Positions 13,298 through 21,815 of a DNA stretch of 45,390 nucleotides are shown here, piece after piece. The stretch covers positions 1 to 45,390 of the forward strand of contig DVNU01000015.1 in assembly GCA_018714165.1 (NCBI GenBank). Direction: 5' to 3'. This stretch comes from Candidatus Coproplasma excrementipullorum (lineage in GTDB: Bacteria > Bacillota > Clostridia > Christensenellales > Borkfalkiaceae). The notes beneath the pieces were generated by a model. That model searched no databases. It had not been told where the DNA came from and saw only the letters and a list, made by a program, of their open reading frames with translations. Every line of letters begins with the position of its first letter. Position 1 is the first letter of the stretch. The position numbers and the translations under genes were made by a program.

Positions 13298-14494
13298 ATG
13301 TTTAATTCGCTTCTGGCAAACTCGCTGTGGGGAGACATTGTCAACTTCTTTGTTCCCTCAGAGATTGAGGACGCCACCACCCTGTGCACGACGGTTATGC
13401 TGTGGATAGCCATTGCGCTGGTTGTCGCATTCATCGTCTGCAAACTGGCCATCAAAAAGGAGTACCAGCACAAGGTGAACGTAGTTTCCCTCATCGTGGC
13501 GCTGGTATTTTCCGTGGCCTGCATCGTAACCTTTGCCGCGTGCTCGTTCAGCGAGGACGAGATTGTGGCCATAACGTTCTATCCCCTGCTCGTGCTGGCG
13601 ATAGTTTGCGTGCTGGGCGCGCTGGCCATAGCCGTTAAGCCCGTAAAGGCCGTGAGGATTGCCGCGGGAGGCACGATTGCCGCCGCGCTTATAGCCGCGC
13701 TGGTGTGCATGATAGTTTATTACGAGAGCGGCGACGCGCCCGAATGGAACTGGGTTTCGCCCGACGACGTAAACAATGTCGGCCTGTACATCTCCTCCAT
13801 TGCGCTCATAATCGCAATCGCCGTCATCGCCTTCCTTTCGGACAGGGACGCAAAGCCCTTCGACTCGCGCTCGATGTCCTTTGCGGCGATGTGCGTGGCG
13901 ATGTCATTTGCGCTCTCGTACATAAAGTTTTTCGAAATGCCCATGGGCGGAAGCATAACCTTTGCCTCGATGCTGCCCGTAATGCTGTACTCATTCATGT
14001 TCGGCAGCCGCAAGGGCGTCATCGCGGGCCTTGTTTACGGCATATTGCAGGCCGTACAGGATCCCTGGCTGCTCCACCCCGCGCAGTTCCTGTTGGACTA
14101 CGGCGTGGCGTTCGCGGCTGTGGGCCTGACGGGCTGCATACGCGGCTTCAAGCTGTTTAAGGGCAACATAAGGTTGCAGTTCACGCTGGGCGCGCTCACA
14201 GGCGGCGTGCTGAGATTTATTTCCCACTTCTTCTCAGGCGCGTTTGCGTTCGGCTCGTTCGGTGCGGGATATGCCGAGGATTACGGCATTGCCGCCCTCA
14301 ACAACCCCTACCTCTACAGCCTCATCTACCAGTGCATGTACGTAATTCCCGAAATAATAATCGTGCTGGTTGTTGGCGTAATTCTTCTCTCCTCGAAGAA
14401 CTTTGCCCGCCAGGTTGAAAGGTATTCGCTTGAAAGCCACCTGAAGGCCAGGCCCGTTGCCCGCGAAACCCAGTCCGAGGCAAGCGAAGGCTGA
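13298..14494 (+). CDS. thiT: ThiT thiamine transporter component with extra N-terminal membrane domain
   Basis: The C-terminal ~205 residues (from about 190) are a ThiT/YuaJ S-component: MPMGGSITFASMLPVMLYSF and the thiamine-site block DPWLLHPAQFLLDYGVAF are clear. ThiT binds thiamine and works with the shared ECF energizing module, which is not in the window. The first ~185 residues form about five further membrane helices and are not part of ThiT, which is normally ~190-200 aa; the total here is 398. AAAGGAGGT precedes the ATG at 13298. The TPP riboswitch upstream supports the role. The extra domain resembles an unknown membrane module; I do not recognise it. Confidence 0.9.
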   Translation: MFNSLLANSLWGDIVNFFVPSEIEDATTLCTTVMLWIAIALVVAFIVCKLAIKKEYQHKVNVVSLIVALVFSVACIVTFAACSFSEDEIVAITFYPLLVLAIVCVLGALAIAVKPVKAVRIAAGGTIAAALIAALVCMIVYYESGDAPEWNWVSPDDVNNVGLYISSIALIIAIAVIAFLSDRDAKPFDSRSMSFAAMCVAMSFALSYIKFFEMPMGGSITFASMLPVMLYSFMFGSRKGVIAGLVYGILQAVQDPWLLHPAQFLLDYGVAFAAVGLTGCIRGFKLFKGNIRLQFTLGALTGGVLRFISHFFSGAFAFGSFGAGYAEDYGIAALNNPYLYSLIYQCMYVIPEIIIVLVVGVILLSSKNFARQVERYSLESHLKARPVARETQSEASEG

Positions 14495-14509
14495 AAAGTA
14501 AGACAGCAA

Positions 14510-14542
14510 AAAGACAGCGGAGGTTGACTCCGCTGTCTTTTA
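14510..14542. terminator. Bidirectional terminator between thiT and rseP
   Basis: AAGACAGCGGAG (14511-14522) / CTCCGCTGTCTT (14528-14539) followed by T-rich DNA, between convergent genes. Confidence 0.8.
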
Positions 14543-14555
14543 TTATATGCCAATG

Positions 14556-15668
14556 CTATATGAACTGCAACACGTCCACGAGGACGGCGAAGCCGAGTAT
14601 CAGAACAAAGCCTATTACGTGAATGACGGCCTCGATTTTGCGCGGCACGGGCTTTTTGAAAATCCACTCGATCAAACAGAACACCACCTTGCTTCCGTCG
14701 AGCGCGGGGATGGGCAAAAGGTTGAACACGGCGAGATTGACCCCTATATATGCCGCAATCTCCAAAAAGCTCTGCACGCTCTGTGAGGCGATCTGGCTGG
14801 TGAGGCGAATGGTTGTGACCGGCCCGCCGACGGCAGAGAGGCCGAGGTTGCCCGTCAACAGTTCGCCCAGCACGGTGAAGATTGAGCCCGCAATTTTGAA
14901 GGAATACATAAACGAGCGACCCAGACTCTCCCAGAAGGAGAACTTGCAGTTGACCGTGGACAGGTCGTAGTAGGAACCGCTGTCGTTTTCGTAAGTACCC
15001 ACACCGAGGGCGTGGAAGGCAAGCGAGACATCGGCCGAGTTTTCAAAGTCGCAGTCGGCGCGCAGCATTACCTGAACCGCGGTGCGCTGACCGCCGCGCA
15101 TAACGCCCACCTCCACCACGTCGCCCTGCGCCCTGCCGTTTAGCGCCGAGACGAGGTCGGCGGACAGATAAATGTCCTCGCCGCCTATATCGACTATCAC
15201 ATCGCCCTCCTGGAGGCTGTAAGCCGCGGGATATGCCTCGGTTACCTCAACCGAATTGACGCGGTACGCCATCTGGCCGAAGGCAAAAGTTGAGATGATT
15301 ATAATCAGCAACGCAATAAGATAGTTGAAGGTTGCACCCGCTATGAGCACTATTATTCGCTTTAAGGGGTGCTGACGATTGAAGGCGCCCTCGCTCTGCG
15401 TGTCGTCATCCTCGCCCTCAAAGGCGCAGTAGCCGCCGAGCGGAAAGGCGCGGACGGCAAAGAGCCGGCCGTTCTTTTTGTTCGTGCGCTTAAACAGCGC
15501 GGGGCCGAAGCCTATTGAAAATTCGTTGATTTTGAAGCCCAGCGCCCTGCCTGCCACATAGTGGCCGAACTCGTGCACGGTTATCATCGCCAGCAGTATG
15601 AGTATGGCCAGAAGAATTGACAGTATTGTGTTGAGAACGCCGCCGCTTAATAGCGCGTTAAGTGACAT
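14556..15668 (-). CDS. rseP: Site-2 protease RseP/RasP (intramembrane zinc protease)
   Basis: 370 aa. The zinc-binding HEFGH (32-36) lies in the first membrane helix, a PDZ domain occupies the middle (about 165-245) and the third zinc ligand region NLLPIPALDGSKV lies near the C-terminus. The enzyme cuts membrane-embedded anti-sigma factors and leftover signal peptides. The start at 15668 is taken because AGAGGT stands just upstream and the family begins MSLNALL...; it overlaps the end of dxr by 11 bases, so the two are translationally coupled. The dxr-rseP order is common in Firmicutes. Confidence 0.93.
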   Translation of the reverse strand: MSLNALLSGGVLNTILSILLAILILLAMITVHEFGHYVAGRALGFKINEFSIGFGPALFKRTNKKNGRLFAVRAFPLGGYCAFEGEDDDTQSEGAFNRQHPLKRIIVLIAGATFNYLIALLIIIISTFAFGQMAYRVNSVEVTEAYPAAYSLQEGDVIVDIGGEDIYLSADLVSALNGRAQGDVVEVGVMRGGQRTAVQVMLRADCDFENSADVSLAFHALGVGTYENDSGSYYDLSTVNCKFSFWESLGRSFMYSFKIAGSIFTVLGELLTGNLGLSAVGGPVTTIRLTSQIASQSVQSFLEIAAYIGVNLAVFNLLPIPALDGSKVVFCLIEWIFKKPVPRKIEAVIHVIGFVLILGFAVLVDVLQFI

Positions 15669-16794
15669 TATACCTCTTTGAAATTGCTTTTTGCGCCGCA
15701 ATGCGCGCGGCCTTATCGATTGCCGCCAGTTGCTCATAGCTTTGTGCGGGGGCCTGCGGCACTCCCTCCACCACCTCGCGCGAGACGCGCCAGATGTCGC
15801 AGAAGGTTATCTTTTTGGAAAGATACGCCCCCACCGCCTCCTCGCTGGCGGCGTTTAAAGCCGTGGGCAGGACCCCGCCCGCCTCGCCGCAGGACAGCGC
15901 AAGATCGTACATCGGGTACTTTTTGCGCTCCAGGGGAATGAAGTCGATGGAGAACGCCTTGGTAAAGTCCAAAGGCTGTAAGCCGCAGTCGTACCGTTCG
16001 GGATAGGTAAGGGCCAGCTGAATGGGCAACTCCATCGTCGGATTGGAGAGCTGGGCATAGATGGCGCCGTCCTCAAATTCGACCATGGAATGTATTATGC
16101 TCTGCGGCTGAATGACCGTCTTGATTGAGGCATAGTCGGCACCGTACAGGTGGTGGGCCTCTATCACCTCGTAGCCCTTGTTGAGGAGGGTGGCGCTGTC
16201 TATGGTGATCTTTGCTCCCATCTTCCAGGTGGGGTGATTGAGCGCCTGGTCGGGGGTGACGCCCTCAAGCTCGTCAAAATTTTTGTCACGGAAGGGCCCG
16301 CCGCTGGCCGTTATTATCAGGTTTTTGAAGGGTGCGCGGCGGTTGAAGTTGAGGCACTGCCATATGGCCGAGTGCTCGCTGTCGATGGGGACGATTTCGC
16401 CGCCGATGGGCATTATTATGTCGCCGCCGCAGACAAGCGTCTCCTTGTTGGCCAGGGCCAGCCTTGCGCCCATTTTGAGGGCGAGAAGTGAATACTTCAG
16501 GCCCGCGAACCCGCCGCAGGCGACGACGACTATGTCGGCTCCGCTGTCCTCCACGGCATTGAGCGCACCGTCTTCACCGCAGAATATGTGCGTGTTGCCG
16601 CCGTGCGCGGCAGGCGTGCCGCGCACGGCGGCAGCCGTTTTGGGAGAGAATTCGGCTATATCTGCCTCCAACGCGGGCGAGGCCGAGCCGGAAATCAGAC
16701 AGCATACCGAAAATTTGTCGGGATGACGGCGGACGACGGACAGGGTCTGACGACCTATCGAGCCCGTGCAACCGACCAGAGCAATCTTTTTCAT
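15658..16794 (-). CDS. dxr: 1-deoxy-D-xylulose 5-phosphate reductoisomerase
   Basis: 378 aa, full length. It begins MKKIALVGCTGSIGRQTL, the NADPH-binding start of the family, and includes the substrate/metal region ANKETLVCGGDII, SEHSAIWQCL and the serine-rich TASGGPFR loop. It makes 2-C-methyl-D-erythritol 4-phosphate in the non-mevalonate isoprenoid pathway and so feeds the neighbouring UppS step. No ribosome binding site is visible; a TATAAT stands 4 bases before the ATG on this strand, too close for an ordinary leader. Confidence 0.95.
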   Translation of the reverse strand: MKKIALVGCTGSIGRQTLSVVRRHPDKFSVCCLISGSASPALEADIAEFSPKTAAAVRGTPAAHGGNTHIFCGEDGALNAVEDSGADIVVVACGGFAGLKYSLLALKMGARLALANKETLVCGGDIIMPIGGEIVPIDSEHSAIWQCLNFNRRAPFKNLIITASGGPFRDKNFDELEGVTPDQALNHPTWKMGAKITIDSATLLNKGYEVIEAHHLYGADYASIKTVIQPQSIIHSMVEFEDGAIYAQLSNPTMELPIQLALTYPERYDCGLQPLDFTKAFSIDFIPLERKKYPMYDLALSCGEAGGVLPTALNAASEEAVGAYLSKKITFCDIWRVSREVVEGVPQAPAQSYEQLAAIDKAARIAAQKAISKRYNVT

Positions 16795-16828
16795 TTATAT
16801 TATACCCGTAAAATTATATTTTAATGAC

Positions 16829-16931
16829 AGCGGAGTGTCTCCGCTGCCAGACTCCGCAATGCGGCGTGTCGCCGCTGCCATGTCCCGCAATCGGGCTTAG
16901 TCTCTCTGTAAGACTACTCTTGCGGACAACA
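16829..16931 (+). repeat. Dispersed structured element B, copy 2
   Basis: About 103 bp, matching 8825-8926. It has hairpin AGCGGAG-TGT-CTCCGCT, ACTCCGCAA, hairpin GCGGCG-TGT-CGCCGC (identical in both copies), and CCGCAA / TTGCGG arms enclosing an AGTCT / AGACT stem, then ACAACA. It lies between dxr and cdsA and reads opposite to both, which speaks against a leader function here. Confidence 0.75.
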
Positions 16932-16991
16932 CTGTTATGTCGGCGACGGGCCGAAGATATATTTATACACTTTGCATATGCAAATAATATT

Positions 16992-17016
16992 CCCCGCGCA
17001 ATCAACTTGCGCGGGG
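16992..17016 (-). terminator. Terminator-like hairpin after cdsA
   Basis: CCCCGCGCA / TGCGCGGGG arms. On the minus strand an AT-rich stretch follows. Confidence 0.6.
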
Positions 17017-17024
17017 CATGAACA

Positions 17025-17969
17025 TCAACGTATAACGATAAAGCAAACAACTATCGCAACAGATGCAAAGAGCATGGAATCGAACCTGTCGAGTATGCCG
17101 CCGTGCCCGGGAAGGAGCCTGCCCATATCCTTGATTCCGCAGCCGCGCTTGATGGCGCTCTCGAACAGATCACCTATCTGCGCAAGTATGGACGTAGGGA
17201 TTGAAATGAGCACTAAAATAGCGAGAGGATGCAGATTACCGAAATATACCAGCCTGAACGGCTCCAGTCCGCAACCTATGCCCCATACGACTATTGCGGC
17301 AAGAATGCCGCCTATTATGCCGCCGACAAAGCCTATTATTGTCTTGTTGGGACTGGTGTGAGGGGCAAGTTTGTAGGGCAGGAATCTGCCGAACATCTTA
17401 CCGAAAAGAAGGGCAAAAGTATCGACGGCGATAGTTATGAAGAACATCAGAGTGACGGCAACAAGAGAATTGGAATCCATGTGGTTGATGTTCGAAGACA
17501 CCGAGCACAGCACGCCGCAATAAAGTATGCAGAAAAGTGAGGCCGTGGTGCTCTTTAAATTGCTGTTGTCAAAATCAAAGACAAGCATTGCCGCCGTGAC
17601 CATCGCGCCGAGACTGCACACACTCATCAGCACAAGCAGGGGAGGAAGCCAGGCCTGGGGATCATCCTGTGCCTCTTTTGCCATCTTTGTGATGACGAAT
17701 GTGGGAATAATCAGCGCGCACGTCACCATTACGCACCACCACTGAGTGCGCGATATACAATTCATCGCGCGCATGAATTCGAACGCTCCTATGAGCGAAA
17801 TAAGCCAGAACAACACGTCGAAGCCAATCGCTCCATAGTCATTGGGCACACACGCCTTGAGCGCGATAAGCCCGACAAGCACCAAAACATAACCTATCGC
17901 CGTAAAAGTGCGCGCCTTCATGTTCTCCTTGGGAGGCGCGCTCATCTTTTCACTGTTGTCTTGTTGCAT
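17025..17969 (-). CDS. cdsA: Phosphatidate cytidylyltransferase
   Basis: 314 aa with about eight membrane helices. The C-terminal family signature is clear: SPNKTIIGFVGGIIGG, QIGDLFESAIKR and KDMGRLLPGHGGILDRFDS, which carries the catalytic acidic residues. It makes CDP-diacylglycerol from phosphatidate and CTP for phospholipid synthesis. The start is set at the ATG of 17969 with GAGGAG 6 bases upstream; a TTG one codon earlier would also be in frame. It follows uppS by 77 bases, the usual order in Firmicutes. The N-terminal 20 residues are a polar cytoplasmic tail. Confidence 0.93.
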   Translation of the reverse strand: MQQDNSEKMSAPPKENMKARTFTAIGYVLVLVGLIALKACVPNDYGAIGFDVLFWLISLIGAFEFMRAMNCISRTQWWCVMVTCALIIPTFVITKMAKEAQDDPQAWLPPLLVLMSVCSLGAMVTAAMLVFDFDNSNLKSTTASLFCILYCGVLCSVSSNINHMDSNSLVAVTLMFFITIAVDTFALLFGKMFGRFLPYKLAPHTSPNKTIIGFVGGIIGGILAAIVVWGIGCGLEPFRLVYFGNLHPLAILVLISIPTSILAQIGDLFESAIKRGCGIKDMGRLLPGHGGILDRFDSMLFASVAIVVCFIVIR

Positions 17970-18046
17970 CAATACTCCTCAGGGGCGGCAGGCCCCTTAA
18001 TATATTATACGCACGCCGTTAGTTACGGCATAGTGCGACGTCAATC

Positions 18047-18739
18047 TTAAATTTTGCCGAAGCGGCGGTTGCGGCTTGAATAATCTTTAATCGCCTTTTC
18101 GAACTGCTTTTCGTCGAAATCGGGGAAGAGAACGTCGGTAAAATACAGCTCGGCATAGGCCGCCTGCCACAAGAGGAAGTTGGAAAGGCGAAGCTCTCCC
18201 CCCGTGCGGATTATCAGGTCGGGATCGGGGAAGTCCTTTGTGTCAAGAAGGGCTGAAACGTCGCCCTCCTCAACGCGTTCGCCGCGGGATATTGCGGCAT
18301 TAACGGCGCGCGTAATCTCGGCACGCGCCCCGTAGTTAAGGGCGAGAATGACGAAGAACTGCGCGTCCGCGGGGGAGTTTGCCACCCCCTCCGCGATGAG
18401 TTTCTGCACATCTTCGGGCAGGGCGGTGATGTCACCTATTACGCGCACGGCCGCGCCCTCCGCATACAGATCCTTTACGTTCTTTGTGAAATACTTCCTG
18501 AAGAGGTTGTAGAGTCCGTCCAGCTCCTCGCGGGGGCGGGACAGATTTTCGGTGGAAAGAGCATACACCGTAAGATAGCGCACGCCCATCTGTTTGGCCT
18601 TGCGTGCCATGGCAATCATGGCGTTCATCCCCGCGTTGTGACCGAAGGTGCGGGGCATGAGCCGCTTTTTGGCCCACCTGCCGTTGCCGTCCATAATGAC
18701 GGCTACGTGGCGGGGTATGTTGAGGTTATCGGCTTTCAT
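18047..18739 (-). CDS. uppS: Isoprenyl transferase (undecaprenyl diphosphate synthase)
   Basis: 230 aa. It starts with the cis-prenyltransferase block HVAVIMDGNGRWA containing catalytic Asp17; later parts include LTVYALSTEN and the C-terminal RTGGELRLSNFLLWQAAYAEL signature and LFPDFDE. It builds the C55 lipid carrier for peptidoglycan from isoprenoid units. The ATG overlaps the stop of frr by one base (TAATG), indicating coupled translation within the pyrH-frr-uppS-cdsA operon. Confidence 0.96.
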   Translation of the reverse strand: MKADNLNIPRHVAVIMDGNGRWAKKRLMPRTFGHNAGMNAMIAMARKAKQMGVRYLTVYALSTENLSRPREELDGLYNLFRKYFTKNVKDLYAEGAAVRVIGDITALPEDVQKLIAEGVANSPADAQFFVILALNYGARAEITRAVNAAISRGERVEEGDVSALLDTKDFPDPDLIIRTGGELRLSNFLLWQAAYAELYFTDVLFPDFDEKQFEKAIKDYSSRNRRFGKI

Positions 18740-19311
18740 TATACGGTGAGGATTTCCTTTTCCTTGGCGGATACTACGCTGTCAATCTTTGAAACTGCGT
18801 CGGAAACCATCTTTTCGACGTCCTTTTCATAGGCCGAAAATTCATCCTCGGAGAGCACTTTGTCGTTCTTGAGCTTCTTTAAGCCGTCCATAGCCTCGCG
18901 GCGGTTGTTGCGCTCGGCAACCTTGGCATCCTCGCCCATCTTCTTTATCTGCTTGCAAAGATCCTTTCTGCGCTCTTCGGTGAGTTCGGGGAACACGAGG
19001 CGGATGACCTTGCCGTCGTTAGTGGGATTTATGCCGATGTTTGATGTTAAAATTGCCTTTTCGATTCCCTTAAGCAGGGAGACATCCCACGGGGAGATGA
19101 CAAGGCACCTGCCCTCCTGAACGGAGATGTTGGAGGTCTGGGTGACGGGAGTCATGGCGCCGTAATAATCGACCATAACTTTATCCAGGATGTGGGGGTT
19201 TGCCCTGCCCGCGCGGATGGCGGAGAAATCTTCCTCTAAAACCGATATTGTTTTGGAAAGTTTGTCGTCGAGGGTTAAAATAATTTCCTCTATCAATTCT
19301 TCGTTTTCCAT
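18739..19311 (-). CDS. frr: Ribosome recycling factor
   Basis: 190 aa, with the family pattern of a long helical bundle: EEDFSAIRAGRANPHILDKV near the start and PELTEERRKDLCKQIKKMGE in the middle. With EF-G it splits the post-termination ribosome. It lies 13 bases behind pyrH and shares one base with uppS. The C-terminal helix, ending KEKEILTV, is normal length. Confidence 0.96.
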   Translation of the reverse strand: MENEELIEEIILTLDDKLSKTISVLEEDFSAIRAGRANPHILDKVMVDYYGAMTPVTQTSNISVQEGRCLVISPWDVSLLKGIEKAILTSNIGINPTNDGKVIRLVFPELTEERRKDLCKQIKKMGEDAKVAERNNRREAMDGLKKLKNDKVLSEDEFSAYEKDVEKMVSDAVSKIDSVVSAKEKEILTV

Positions 19312-19324
19312 AAATTTATACCTC

Positions 19325-20035
19325 TCAATTATTGTCGATTAAAGTGCCCAGCTTTTCACCGCAGACGGCGCGGACGATTGAGTCCTTTTCATCCAGCCCG
19401 AAGGCGATTGCGGGGATGTTGTTTTCCATACACATGGTGGCGGCGGTTGTATCCATCGCCTTGATGCCGTTTTTGATTATATCCATATAATTAATATGGT
19501 CATACTTTTTGGCATTGGGGTTGAGCTTAGGGTCGCTGTCGTAGATGGCGTCGATGTTCTTGGCAAGCATAAGTACGTCTGCCTGAATTTCGCAGGCGCG
19601 CTGGGCGGCTGCGGTGTCTGTAGAGCAATAGGGATTGCCCGTGCCGCAGGCCATTATTACCACCCTGCCTTTTTCGAAGTGGGAGAGAGCCTTCCTCAGG
19701 ATATAAGGCTCGGCGACGGACGTCATGATAAGCGCCGTCTGAACGCGGGTGGGCACGCCGCGCTGTTCGAGCGCGTCCATCATTGCCAGCGAATTCATGA
19801 CCGTTGCGAGCATACCCATATGGTCGGCGGTTGTCCTGTCCATATTTTTGCCCTGGCGGCCGCGCCAGAAGTTGCCGCCGCCGATGACGAGGGCAATTTC
19901 CACGCCCATGTTGTGCACTTCGACTATCTGGTTGACGACGTAGGAGATGACCTCCTCGTCAAGGCCGTGACCGGCAGGGCCGGCAAGCGCCTCGCCTGAA
20001 AGCTTTATTAAAACTCTTTTGTATTTAGGCTGCAT
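19325..20035 (-). CDS. pyrH: UMP kinase
   Basis: 236 aa, amino-acid-kinase fold: KRVLIKLSGEALAG at the start, VIGGGNFWRGRQG for phosphate binding and the TDTAAAQRACEI region near the acceptor site. It phosphorylates UMP to UDP. GCGGAGG precedes the ATG. Unlike in many relatives it is cut off from tsf by a terminator and 600 bp of repeats and has its own promoter. Confidence 0.96.
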   Translation of the reverse strand: MQPKYKRVLIKLSGEALAGPAGHGLDEEVISYVVNQIVEVHNMGVEIALVIGGGNFWRGRQGKNMDRTTADHMGMLATVMNSLAMMDALEQRGVPTRVQTALIMTSVAEPYILRKALSHFEKGRVVIMACGTGNPYCSTDTAAAQRACEIQADVLMLAKNIDAIYDSDPKLNPNAKKYDHINYMDIIKNGIKAMDTTAATMCMENNIPAIAFGLDEKDSIVRAVCGEKLGTLIDNN

Positions 20036-20095
20036 ATTACCTCCGCGGCGGATTAATCGCGGACGAAAAGCCCGCTACCCCTATTTTCTTTTTGA

Positions 20096-20124
20096 ATTAT
20101 ACCACACTTGCGCCGACTTGACAA
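20096..20124 (-). promoter_or_regulatory. Sigma-A promoter of the pyrH operon
   Basis: On the minus strand TTGTCA (20119-20124), 17-bp spacer, TATAAT (20096-20101), about 60 bases before pyrH. Confidence 0.85.
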
Positions 20125-20150
20125 TATATTTTTTGATAATTTTACATAAA

Positions 20151-20440
20151 ATTGCGCCTGGAATAAATCAGGCATTTATTCTCACGCGACGCCGAGGCGC
20201 ATAATTTTTAATTAAAATTGCGCCTGGAATAAATCAGGCATTTATTCTCACGCGACGCCGAGGCGCATAATTTTTGAAAAAAATTGCGCCTAGAATAAAT
20301 CAGGCATTTATTCTCACGCGACGCCGAGGCGCATAATTTTTGAAAAAAATTGCGCCGAACCAATTTAGCTGTTACTTATGAGCGGCAGGGGCACATAATT
20401 TTACAAAAATTGCGCTCTGAGCAGATTTAAAATTTTGCCA
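20151..20440. repeat. 66-bp tandem repeats, three near-identical plus degenerate copies
   Basis: Copies start at 20151, 20217 and 20283 with a period of exactly 66 bp; most of each unit is identical (one G-to-A at the start of copy 3). A degenerate fourth begins at 20349 and a short fifth at 20409. Each unit has outer arms TGCGCCT / AGGCGCA and an inner hairpin GAATAAA-TCAGGCA-TTTATTC, then an A/T run. It lies between the tsf terminator and the pyrH promoter, so neither operon should transcribe it. The repeats are contiguous, without unique spacers, so this is not a CRISPR array. The rest of 20036-20632 (20441-20573) shows nothing recognisable. Confidence 0.9.
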
Positions 20441-20573
20441 ACTTAAATCTTTCTACAATACACAATGCGGATTGCGAATTAATTTTAGTGAAAGAAATTC
20501 CTTACTAATAAGGCAAATAATGTATTCATTACCTAATTGCGCGAATTTTTAAGAGAAATAGCTAAAAATGCAT

Positions 20574-20609
20574 AAAAAAGCGCCGCGCACAGCCAGCCGT
20601 GCGCGGCGC
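20574..20609 (-). terminator. Rho-independent terminator of rpsB-tsf
   Basis: GCGCCGCGCAC (20580-20590) / GTGCGCGGCGC (20599-20609). On the minus strand a TTTTTT run follows. Confidence 0.92.
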
Positions 20610-20632
20610 ATACTGTTGCAATTTGTGCTAAA

Positions 20633-21538
20633 TCAGTTCTTTTTCATAGCGGCGACCTGCTTTGCAATTTCTTCGGAGAGGTCTTCGCTCTTCTTTTCGA
20701 TGCCTTCGCCCATCTCCCAGCGGACAAAGCGGGCAACCTTGAACTTGTTGCCGATTACCTGGGAAACGGTAAGGCTGTCGTCCTTTACGAAGGGCTGCTT
20801 CAACAGGCAGTTTTCGGAATAGAACTTGCCCATCTTGCCGGCAACGATCTTTTCAAGAATTTCCTTGGGCTTGTTGGCGTTCTTGGGATCGTTCTGCATC
20901 TGAACGAGCATAATTTCCTTTTCCTTGGCGAGGACTTCTGCGGGAACTTCGGCCTCGGTTACATATCCGGGCTTGGACGCCGCTATCTGAAGTGCGATGT
21001 CATGAAGGGTCTCTTCGTTGCCCTCGGCAAAATCGGTAGCCTCTACCATTACGCCGACCTTGCCGCCCATGTGGATGTACGTTTCAATCTTGCCGGTCGT
21101 TTCGTAAATTGCGAAACGGCGGATGGAGATCTTTTCGCCGATGACGGCCGTTGCGCTGGTGATGTATTCCTTAACGGTTTCGTTGCCTATTTTGCACTCG
21201 TTGAGCGCATCAACGTCTGCGGGCTTGTTTTCGGCAATGACCTTGGCAACGCTTGCAACTATGCCCTTGAACTTGTCGCCTGCGGAGACGAAGTCGGACT
21301 CGCAGTTGATTTCAACGAGAACGCCTACGCCGCACCGGGGGCACACGTATGCGCCAACGGCGCCTTCGGCCGCGATTCTTGATTCCTTTTTAACCGCCTT
21401 TGCAATTCCCCTCTCCCTTAAAAGCTCGGCGGCCTTTTCCATATCGCCGTCGGCATCGGTGAGAGCCTTTTTGCAATCGAGCATACCTGCGCCGCTCTTT
21501 TCGCGCAGAGTCATAACGTCCTTTGCTGTGAAAGCCAT
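20633..21538 (-). CDS. tsf: Translation elongation factor Ts
   Basis: 301 aa. The N-terminal UBA-like domain (VMTLREKSGAGMLDCKKAL) and the core with VLVEINCESDFV are typical; it recharges EF-Tu with GTP. One small oddity is a CPRCG pair just before that motif, where relatives usually have a His/Gly-rich loop, which could bind metal. An AGGAGT site precedes the ATG. It is separated from rpsB by 421 bp that contain element A, much wider than usual. Confidence 0.95.
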   Translation of the reverse strand: MAFTAKDVMTLREKSGAGMLDCKKALTDADGDMEKAAELLRERGIAKAVKKESRIAAEGAVGAYVCPRCGVGVLVEINCESDFVSAGDKFKGIVASVAKVIAENKPADVDALNECKIGNETVKEYITSATAVIGEKISIRRFAIYETTGKIETYIHMGGKVGVMVEATDFAEGNEETLHDIALQIAASKPGYVTEAEVPAEVLAKEKEIMLVQMQNDPKNANKPKEILEKIVAGKMGKFYSENCLLKQPFVKDDSLTVSQVIGNKFKVARFVRWEMGEGIEKKSEDLSEEIAKQVAAMKKN

Positions 21539-21689
21539 AATAAAACTCCTATTTACAGATTTATATACACTAAAAAATATCCGTACAGTACTTTAAAGTA
21601 CAGAAACTTGATTTTTTACCAGCCTTATACGCGGCGCAGCCGCATTACAACCCGTTGCAAGCGAAGTCGCGCCTTCGCGCAGCAAGTTC
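21539..21689. other. Hairpin-rich left flank of element A copy 3
   Basis: It contains a palindrome AGTACTTT-AAAGTACT near 21587 and overlapping GCGAAG / CTTCGC and GCGGCGCAGCCGC inverted repeats. No ORF with a ribosome binding site is seen. Confidence 0.4.
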
Positions 21690-21815
21690 GCAACGGCAGT
21701 AATGGAATCTGCCGTTTTGGTCGCCGTTCGCGCGTATAATGCGCTCACTGCTATCGCAAGGCAAAACAGTACACTGTACTGTTTTGAGAATACCTTGCTC
21801 GTCCCAATTTGCGAA
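21690..21815 (+). repeat. Dispersed structured element A, copy 3 (between rpsB and tsf)
   Basis: Parts: TTCGCAA / TTGCGAA outer pair, hairpin AACGGCAG / CTGCCGTT with loop starting TAATGGAAT, GCGC / GCGC mini-hairpin, GCTCACT, outer stem GCAAGG (21756-21761) / CCTTGC (21793-21798), inner stem AAAACAGTACA (21763-21773) / TGTACTGTTTT (21775-21785) and bulge GAGAATA. It reads opposite to the rpsB-tsf operon, while copies 1 and 2 read with their neighbours, so position suits a mobile or dispersed element better than a leader. Confidence 0.75.

Noticed and set aside
20151-20440. CRISPR array
   Set aside because: The repeats are contiguous 66-bp units without unique spacers and no cas gene is in the window.
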